From: an uncultured Oscillospiraceae bacterium
GTDB taxonomy: Bacteria > Bacillota > Clostridia > Oscillospirales > Acutalibacteraceae
NCBI GenBank assembly: GCA_902492455.1
Contig: CABULH010000005.1
Location: forward strand, 160,306 to 224,305
DNA length: 64,000 nt
Reading direction: 5' to 3'
Below the pieces are notes generated by a model that did not search any database, was not told where the DNA came from, and saw only the letters and a program-made list of their open reading frames with translations. Below are positions 58,826 through 64,000 of the stretch, piece after piece. Position numbers and translations under genes: made by a program. Each line of letters opens with the position of its first letter. The stretch's first letter is position 1.

Positions 58826-60913
58826 TCAAATTTTTCCGTCCTTTTCCGCCGTCTTTCCGGCGGCTTCCTTTTCCTTGGCGATATAGGCCGCCCGGGCCCG
58901 CTTCGCCAGCTCCAGCTGGCTGTTCACCGCCGGACGGCCCCGGCCGTCCACCATGGCGTAAGCGCCGTCGGCGCTCTGCTCCCGGGCGTTGACCGTGTCC
59001 TCCAAAGTGAGGTCGATAACCTCCTCCACCCGGCGGCAGATGGCCTCGTCCTCCACCGGGAAAACCAGCTCCACCCGGCGGTCCAGGTTCCGGGGCATCC
59101 AATCGGCGCTGCCCAGATACAGCTTGGGATTGCCCCCGTTCTCAAACCGGAAGATGCGGCTGTGCTCCAGCAGCTGGCCCACCAGGCTCACCACCCGGAT
59201 GTTCTCGCTGACCCCGGGCACCCCCGGAATCAGGCTGCAGATGCCCCGCACCGCCAGCCGGACCGGCACCCCGCACTGGGAGGCGGCATACAGCCGGTAG
59301 ATGATATCCGGGTCCAGCAGGGAATTGACCTTGGCGTAAATCCCGGAGGGCAGGCCGTTTTTGGCGTTTTCCATCTCCCGGTCGATCATCTTTTGGAAGA
59401 AGGGGCGCATCCCCTCCGGCGCGGTGACAAAGCGGTTGTACTGGGGCGGCCGGGAATACCCGGTGAGGACATTGAACAGGCTGGAAGCGTCCGCGCCGTA
59501 GCTCTCCCGGCAGGTGAACATCCCCATATCGGTGTACTGCCGGGCGGTGGAATCGTTGTAATTCCCCGTCCCCATATGGACATACCGCCGCAGGCCGTCC
59601 TCCTCCCGGCGGACCACCAGCAGAATCTTACAATGGGTTTTCAGCCCTGCCAGGCCGTAGACCACATGGCAGCCCGCTTCCTCCAGCTTCAGGGCCCAAT
59701 GGATGTTGTTCTCCTCGTCGAACCGGGCCTTCAGCTCCACCAGCACGGTGACCTGCTTGCCGTTGTCCGCCGCCCGCATCAGCGCCGCGATAATAGGAGA
59801 ATTGCCGCTGACCCGGTATAACGTCTGTTTAATCGCCAGCACGTCGGGATCCTCCGCCGCCGTACGCACAAAGTTCACCACGCTGTCGAAGCTCTCATAG
59901 GGATGATGGACGAACCGGTCCCGCTCCCGGATGGCGGCGAACATATCGCTCCAACCGCAGAAATCCGCCGCCGGCACCGGCGTGATGGGGGGCAGCCGCA
60001 GCCGGTCGTCCAGGGAGCTGAGCCGGAAGCAGAAGGTCAGATCCAGAGGACCGCCGATCTCATAGATATCCAGGTCGTCCACGTCCAGCATCTCGGTGAG
60101 GAATTCCTTCAGCTCCCCGTCGCAGCGGCGGGACAGCTCCAGCCGCACCGGCTTGCCACGCTTGCGCTTTTTGATGGACTCCTGGATTTCGATCAGCAGG
60201 TCCTCCGATTCCTCGTCGATGTCCAGATCGGCGTTGCGGGTGACCCGAAAAGCGGCTACCGCCTCAATGTCATGGAGCTCGAACAGCTCCTCCAGATGGG
60301 CTTCGATAATGGTTTCCAGCAGCACGAAGGCCCGCCCTTCCTCACAGGGCAGCTCCACCAGCCGGGGCAGGATGGAGGGGACCTGGACCACGGCGAAGGC
60401 CACCTCCCCTTCCCGTTTCAGCCGCAGGCCCAGATTGAGGCTTTTGTTGCCCAGCATGGGAAAGGGCCGGCTGCGGTCCACCGCCAGGGGAGTCAGCACC
60501 GGGAAAAGCACATTGCGGAAATAATCCTCGGTGAAATGCCGCTGGTCCTCGGTGAATTCCTCCGCCTTCAGCAGAAAGAAGGCCTTCTGCCGCAGCAGGG
60601 GGATCAGCGACCTGGAGAGGCAGGTATACTGCTTCTCCACAAAGGCGTGGATCTTAGCGGAGAGCAGCTTCAGCTGCTCCTGCGGGGTCAGTCCGGCGGC
60701 GTCCGGTTCCCGGTAGCCTGAACGGACCTGTTCCTTGACGCCGGCCACCCGCACCATAAAAAATTCATCCAGGTTGGAGGCGGTGATGCCTAAAAACTTG
60801 AACCGCTCCAGCACCGGGTTATCCTTTTCATAGGCTTCCTCCAGCACCCGGGTGTTGAAATCCATCCAGCTCAGCTCCCGGTTGGTGAAAGGCAGCCTGG
60901 TTTCCTTCTTCAT
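58826..60913 (-). CDS. ppk1: Polyphosphate kinase 1
   Basis: 695 residues from the ATG at 60913 (GAGGGA site). Complete PPK1: FTNRELSWMDFNTRVLEEAY at the start, phospho-His region GLAGLKTHCKILLVVRREED and YVHMGTGNYNDSTARQYTD, and late VYDLNR-like RNLDRRVELVFPVEDEA. Makes and, in reverse, uses inorganic polyphosphate. Between ppx (23-base gap) and pfk (19-base gap). Confidence 0.97.
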   Translation of the reverse strand: MKKETRLPFTNRELSWMDFNTRVLEEAYEKDNPVLERFKFLGITASNLDEFFMVRVAGVKEQVRSGYREPDAAGLTPQEQLKLLSAKIHAFVEKQYTCLSRSLIPLLRQKAFFLLKAEEFTEDQRHFTEDYFRNVLFPVLTPLAVDRSRPFPMLGNKSLNLGLRLKREGEVAFAVVQVPSILPRLVELPCEEGRAFVLLETIIEAHLEELFELHDIEAVAAFRVTRNADLDIDEESEDLLIEIQESIKKRKRGKPVRLELSRRCDGELKEFLTEMLDVDDLDIYEIGGPLDLTFCFRLSSLDDRLRLPPITPVPAADFCGWSDMFAAIRERDRFVHHPYESFDSVVNFVRTAAEDPDVLAIKQTLYRVSGNSPIIAALMRAADNGKQVTVLVELKARFDEENNIHWALKLEEAGCHVVYGLAGLKTHCKILLVVRREEDGLRRYVHMGTGNYNDSTARQYTDMGMFTCRESYGADASSLFNVLTGYSRPPQYNRFVTAPEGMRPFFQKMIDREMENAKNGLPSGIYAKVNSLLDPDIIYRLYAASQCGVPVRLAVRGICSLIPGVPGVSENIRVVSLVGQLLEHSRIFRFENGGNPKLYLGSADWMPRNLDRRVELVFPVEDEAICRRVEEVIDLTLEDTVNAREQSADGAYAMVDGRGRPAVNSQLELAKRARAAYIAKEKEAAGKTAEKDGKI

Positions 60914-60936
60914 CTTCCCTCGTCTCCTTTCATCCG

Positions 60937-62472
60937 TCAGGCCAGCAGTTCGCTTTTCCACACCAGAACCGGCTGAATGCCGAAAACATCCTCAAAGAGA
61001 GGGGCGCATTCGGCAAAGGCCCATCGCTCCAGCAGCGGCTCTTCCCTGCCGGAGACGGTCACCACCAGCCGGTCCGGCTCCAGCCGCAGCTTCAGCCCGG
61101 TGATCTTCCCTCGGCGGGATTCGTCCAGCGCGTCCGCCATCACCAGCATGGCCGCCAGCTTATCCACCAGTAACCGCTGTTTCTCCGGCAGCGTCTCCCC
61201 GGCGGTGACTGTTTCGATGAAATCCCCATAGCGGGCGATCTCCCCGATCAGCGCCGTGTCCTCCTCGCTGAGGCCGTAGAGATAAGCCTGCTTGATGGCG
61301 TCGTAGGTGGAGCGGCCGGAATCCTTGGCATTGGCGCTGTAGCCCACCTCATGGAGAAGGGCGGCGCATTCCAGCAGCACCAGCCGCTTGCCGCTGACCC
61401 CGTGGAGCTTCTTCAGCTTGCCGAAAAGCATCACCGCATATTCCCGCACCCGCTGGGCGTGGGCCATATCGCTCATCCCGCGGGCGGCCATTTCCGCGGC
61501 CGTCGCCACCGCCCCCTCCCGCTGGATGGTCTCGAATTCCCGGCGTTTGGTTTCATAGAGCATCTGGTCCGCCAGCAGGTCGATGATATCCACCGGCGGG
61601 GCGGTCATAAAGGAAGCCTGGGTGAAATCCAGCATCCGCAGATACAGCGCCAGCATGGGCAGCAGCTGCTCCGCCGCCCCCTCGCTGATGGAGAGATACT
61701 GGGCCGCCACCGGGGCGTGCATCCCCTTGATCCGGTCGTACAGCTTTTCCAGCTGCTTTTTTTCAATGCGGTAAACCCCGTTTTCCAGCCGGGCGCCGCA
61801 CAGAGGGGCGATGACCTCCAGGTTGCGTCCGGTAAGAGTCAGGGCGTCGAAGCGCCGCTCCCCCAGCCGCAGTGTCAGCCGCCGGAAATAGGTTTCCACA
61901 TATTCCTCCAGCGCCTTGCAGAAGCCGGCGGTCTGCTCCTCCAGGCTGCGCAGCGTCTCCCCCAGTTTCTGAAAGCCGATGGTAATGTTGCAGGTCTGCT
62001 GAATGATCCGGCCGTCCCAGGCGGCCACCCCGACGCTGCCCGTGCCGATATAGGCCAGCAGGGAAGCCGCCGGCACCGCCGGCATTCCGGCCAGGGCGGC
62101 GTAGACCAGGGCGCTTTCCTCCCCGTTCTCCAGCACCTCCACCACCAGGTTGTTCTGGGTTTTCAGCTGATCCACCACATAAGCCCGGTTGCGGGCCTCC
62201 CGCAGAGCGGTGGTGGCGATGGCCCGGTACTCGGTCACCCCATATTCCTTCATCACCTGGGAATAGCCCCGCAGGATGGCGGACAGCCGCCGCACGCTTT
62301 CCACGCTGATCCGGCCGGAGGTGAACACCTCGTGGCCGATGCGCAGCGGATGCTCCAGCAGCTCCAGCCGCTGGGTTCCGTTTTTACCCGACTGATAGAC
62401 GCCCATGCGCACCGAACTGGAGCCGATGTCCAGCACGGCGACGGCCTTCCACCGGCGCGGTTTATCGCTCAT
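60937..62472 (-). CDS. ppx: Exopolyphosphatase, Ppx/GppA family
   Basis: 511 residues from the ATG at 62472. ASKHA-type start AVLDIGSSSVRMGVYQSG, then YRAIATTALREARNRA and GEESALVYAALAG. The C-terminal third carries an HD-like helical domain (LLECAALLHEVGYSANAKDS; KLAAMLVMADALDESRRGKI). Hydrolyses polyphosphate or pppGpp. First gene of a ppx-ppk-pfk unit, so polyP synthesis and breakdown are co-expressed. One oddity is IGTGSVGVAAWDG, where the family usually shows DIGGGS. Confidence 0.92.
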   Translation of the reverse strand: MSDKPRRWKAVAVLDIGSSSVRMGVYQSGKNGTQRLELLEHPLRIGHEVFTSGRISVESVRRLSAILRGYSQVMKEYGVTEYRAIATTALREARNRAYVVDQLKTQNNLVVEVLENGEESALVYAALAGMPAVPAASLLAYIGTGSVGVAAWDGRIIQQTCNITIGFQKLGETLRSLEEQTAGFCKALEEYVETYFRRLTLRLGERRFDALTLTGRNLEVIAPLCGARLENGVYRIEKKQLEKLYDRIKGMHAPVAAQYLSISEGAAEQLLPMLALYLRMLDFTQASFMTAPPVDIIDLLADQMLYETKRREFETIQREGAVATAAEMAARGMSDMAHAQRVREYAVMLFGKLKKLHGVSGKRLVLLECAALLHEVGYSANAKDSGRSTYDAIKQAYLYGLSEEDTALIGEIARYGDFIETVTAGETLPEKQRLLVDKLAAMLVMADALDESRRGKITGLKLRLEPDRLVVTVSGREEPLLERWAFAECAPLFEDVFGIQPVLVWKSELLA

Positions 62473-62511
62473 GATCCTTTTCCCGCCTCTCTGAAAAAGA
62501 ATAGTATCTCC

Positions 62512-62540
62512 AGTATAACCCATTTTTTCCCCATCGTAAA
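62512..62540 (-). promoter_or_regulatory. Promoter of ppx-ppk-pfk
   Basis: Minus strand TTTACG (62535-62540), 17-base spacer, TATACT (62512-62517), 40 bases before the ppx start. Confidence 0.5.
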
Positions 62541-62599
62541 GAAAGTCCCCGGGGATTTTACAAGACCTTAACAGTTCCGCCTGTTTTACGCCGCGGCTC

Positions 62600-62628
62600 T
62601 TGTATTTTCTCCCCTCCAAGCGTATACT
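62600..62628 (+). promoter_or_regulatory. Promoter of glycerophosphodiesterase gene
   Basis: TTGTAT (62600-62605), 17-base spacer, TATACT (62623-62628), 37 bases before the ATG. Confidence 0.5.
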
Positions 62629-62664
62629 GATTCCGACGAATCGGAGTGAAAAGGAGGAATCCCC

Positions 62665-63429
62665 ATGACCCGCAAAATCGTTGTCCACGCCCATCGAGGC
62701 GCATCCGCCTATGCGCCGGAAAACACCCTGCCCGCCTTCCGCCTGGCAATGGAAATGGGAGCCGACGGCTTCGAAAACGACATCCACCTCACCCGGGACA
62801 AGGTGTTTGTGCTCAGCCACGACGGCACCATCGACCGGATGTCCGACGGCAGCGGCGCCATCCATGAGATGACGGTGGAGGAATTGAAGCGGTACGATTT
62901 CGGCGCCAAGTTCGGCGCTAAATTTTCCGGCACCCGGATTTCCACCCTGGACGAAATGCTGGAGCTCACCCATGGCATGGACATCCTCAACATCGAACTC
63001 AAGGGGCCGCTGCCCGCGGGACAGGATCTGGATGAAGCCCTTTCTATTCTATACGCTTCCCTGGAAAAATATCATTGTGCGGATCGGACGATTATTTCCA
63101 CCTTTGAACACGTCTGGGGCGGAAGGATCAAGGAACGGTATCCCCGGCTGCGGGTGGGGCTGCTCTACGGTGAACGCTTCACGCCGGAGGAAACCCTGGC
63201 TCTGGCGGAAAAGTATCACGCCGACGCCGTCCATCCGGATCTCAGCGTTCTGACCCCCGCCATCGTCGCCGCCTGCTGGGAGAAGGACGTCCAGATCAAC
63301 GCCTGGACGGTGAATTCCCCCGAGGACATCCAGCGGGCCATCGAGCTGCAGGTGGACGGCATCATCACCGACGTGCCGGATAAGGTGCTGGCAGCCCTGG
63401 GAAGAGGCCCGGCGGCACGGCAGGGATAA
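62665..63429 (+). CDS. Glycerophosphodiester phosphodiesterase, UgpQ-like
   Basis: 254 residues with AAGGAGG. GDPD motifs: VHAHRGASAYAPENTLPAF, GFENDIHLTRDKVFVLSHDG, LNIELKG, and the C-terminal QINAWTVNSPEDIQRAIELQ VDGIITD region. No signal peptide, so it is the cytoplasmic UgpQ type. Cleaves glycerophosphodiesters to glycerol-3-phosphate and an alcohol. Single gene. Confidence 0.94.
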   Translation: MTRKIVVHAHRGASAYAPENTLPAFRLAMEMGADGFENDIHLTRDKVFVLSHDGTIDRMSDGSGAIHEMTVEELKRYDFGAKFGAKFSGTRISTLDEMLELTHGMDILNIELKGPLPAGQDLDEALSILYASLEKYHCADRTIISTFEHVWGGRIKERYPRLRVGLLYGERFTPEETLALAEKYHADAVHPDLSVLTPAIVAACWEKDVQINAWTVNSPEDIQRAIELQVDGIITDVPDKVLAALGRGPAARQG

Positions 63430-63467
63430 AAAGCAAAAATCCGCCGGAAAAATAATGGCTCTGCCTG

Positions 63468-63496
63468 TTGACAGGGCGGGGCCGGGATGCTATAAT
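63468..63496 (+). promoter_or_regulatory. tRNA-Leu promoter
   Basis: Perfect TTGACA (63468-63473), 17-base spacer, perfect TATAAT (63491-63496), 34 bases before the tRNA. Confidence 0.85.
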
Positions 63497-63530
63497 AATG
63501 CCTGCGCCGCAGGGCGTTCCCATCATAAAT

Positions 63531-63614
63531 GCGAGAATGCTGGAACTGGCAGACAGGCACGTTTGAGGTGCGTGTGCTTTTAGCGTACGGGTTCAAGTCC
63601 CGTTTCTCGCACCA
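63531..63614 (+). tRNA. tRNA-Leu (anticodon GAG)
   Basis: 84 bases including encoded CCA. Acceptor stem GCGAGAA/TTCTCGC, D-arm with GGAACTGG, anticodon stem CACGT/GCGTG around TTGAGGT (anticodon GAG), a long variable arm (TGCTTTTAGCGTA) and T-arm GGGTTCAAGTCCC. The long variable arm and GAG define tRNA-Leu. Confidence 0.95.
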
Positions 63615-63619
63615 ATTGC

Positions 63620-63660
63620 AACCGTCAGAAAATGGCTTCAATGCTAGGTTTCTGGCGGTT
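63620..63660 (+). terminator. Terminator after tRNA-Leu
   Basis: AACCGTCAGAAA and TTTCTGGCGGTT (one G-T pair) around a 17-base loop, followed by CTCTTTTTCTC. Confidence 0.7.
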
Positions 63661-63730
63661 CTCTTTTTCTCTGTTTTCGGTTTTGGTCGTTATTGCTGCA
63701 AAAACATACCAAAAGAACCCCACAAATAAG

Positions 63731-63769
63731 AGAGCGGGCGGCAGGGTGTTCCCCATGCTTCCCGCTCGT
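63731..63769. terminator. Terminator-like hairpin downstream of small minus ORFs
   Basis: AGAGCGGG...CCCGCTC with an inner GGGTGTTCCCC loop. T-rich on both sides (GTCTTTTT plus strand; TCTTATTTGT minus strand). Ends the minus-strand unit that enters from beyond the window. Confidence 0.5.
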
Positions 63770-63774
63770 CTTTT

Positions 63775-63897
63775 TCAGTTATGGCTATACAATGATTGGG
63801 CGAACCGGTAGATTAGGCTCAATTGGCGCGGACTGTGGATATTGCCAAGGATGCAGACAATCAAGCCCTTGTATGTAACCTCATCAAGTTCATTCAT
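63775..63897 (-). CDS. 40-residue small protein, unknown
   Basis: Starts MNELDEVTYKGLIVCILGNI and ends LSLIYRFAQSLYSHN. Its ATG overlaps the stop of the preceding partial frame (ATGAATGA), so it is probably coupled. The IYRF...L ending resembles short proteins seen in mobile elements of Clostridia (recollection of pattern only). Confidence 0.5.
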   Translation of the reverse strand: MNELDEVTYKGLIVCILGNIHSPRQLSLIYRFAQSLYSHN

Positions 63898-64000
63898 CTG
63901 TGCCCACCACCTTCAACAGAGCGCAAAGCATCTCGGTTCCCACCCTTGGATCAATGCCCTTTCGGTGCATGTGCAGGGCCAGCTTGAGGATATTGGGAGG
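63890..64000 (-). CDS. Small protein, N-terminus outside window
   Basis: 36 visible codons (PPNILKLALHMHRKGIDPRV, then GTEMLCALLKVVGTDE, TGA). Overlaps the next small frame by eight bases. No family recognised. Together with the following ORF it could be the edge of an element inserted at the tRNA-Leu gene. Confidence 0.4.
   Translation of the reverse strand, partial: PPNILKLALHMHRKGIDPRVGTEMLCALLKVVGTDE

Noticed and set aside
62473..62973. N-terminal extension of the ppx frame toward the glycerophosphodiesterase gene
   Set aside because: The ppx protein begins normally at the ATG at 62472; the extension overlaps a well-supported gene on the other strand and crosses both promoters.
1..64000. 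CRISPR array, transposase, rRNA genes or replication origin
   Set aside because: No regularly spaced repeats, insertion-sequence genes, rRNA sequence or DnaA-box cluster was noticed on either strand.

Overview
The window looks like chromosome from a spore-forming Clostridia of the Oscillospiraceae/Ruminococcaceae type. It carries a gerA-type germination operon, yabP-yabQ-divIC-yabR, a CwlD-like cortex amidase and long-form HPF. Most genes are GC-rich and tightly packed, and ribosome binding sites are strong AAGGAGG-like sequences. A few AT-richer islands (about 22.4-23.0, 30.4-34.7 and 39.0-41.5 kb) stand out by eye.

Layout. (1) 1-12.6 kb: a minus-strand carbohydrate operon. It starts with a GH29 alpha-L-fucosidase and continues with a solute-binding lipoprotein, a UroD-family protein, a paralogous lipoprotein, a very large binding protein with carbohydrate-binding-like N-terminal domains, two CUT1 permeases and a membrane NHL/Yip1-like protein that runs off the window. 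There is no ABC ATPase. An AraC regulator is divergent from it. (2) 13.8-19.6 kb: a PTS EIIC-EAL fusion, a TVP38 membrane protein, hpf, and an amidohydrolase with a class I fumarase alpha-type subunit. (3) 19.6-24.8 kb: the yabR-divIC-yabQ-yabP cluster, a divergent rqcP-like S4 gene with two small membrane ORFs, an acquired-looking EEP protein, a sugar acetyltransferase and two divergent small XRE regulators around an inverted duplication. (4) 25.2-30.4 kb: gerAA-gerAB-gerAC divergent from DUF421-DUF4363, with candidate sigma-G promoters sharing a palindromic -35. (5) 30.5-34.9 kb: a secreted multidomain metalloprotease with a ricin-type lectin domain and two lipoproteins. (6) 34.9-42.6 kb: marR-yhhN, acn-rex, and two tandem ArsR-tailed regulators, the first overlapping a 37-residue peptide gene, then an XRE regulator. 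(7) 42.6-48.1 kb: a six-gene envelope operon (SGNH, DUF4358 lipoprotein, ECF sigma, RsiV-like anti-sigma, MBOAT acyltransferase, DHHW protein). (8) 48.2-57.5 kb: ArsC-like protein, anchored PIG-L deacetylase, radA, cwlD, an anchored SGNH hydrolase, an unknown membrane protein, an MBL hydrolase with rlmH, and murA. (9) 57.7-64 kb: ppx-ppk-pfk, a glycerophosphodiesterase, tRNA-Leu(GAG), and the edge of what may be an integrated element.

The most interesting points are the peptide gene translationally coupled to a duplicated regulator (39.2-41.5 kb), the ECF/RsiV-controlled O-acylation operon, the paired sigma-G-like promoters, and the ppx-ppk-pfk operon whose PFK carries the PKTIDND motif of PPi or mixed-substrate enzymes. 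No CRISPR array, rRNA or transposase was seen. All family calls come from reading sequence motifs, since no database search was possible.
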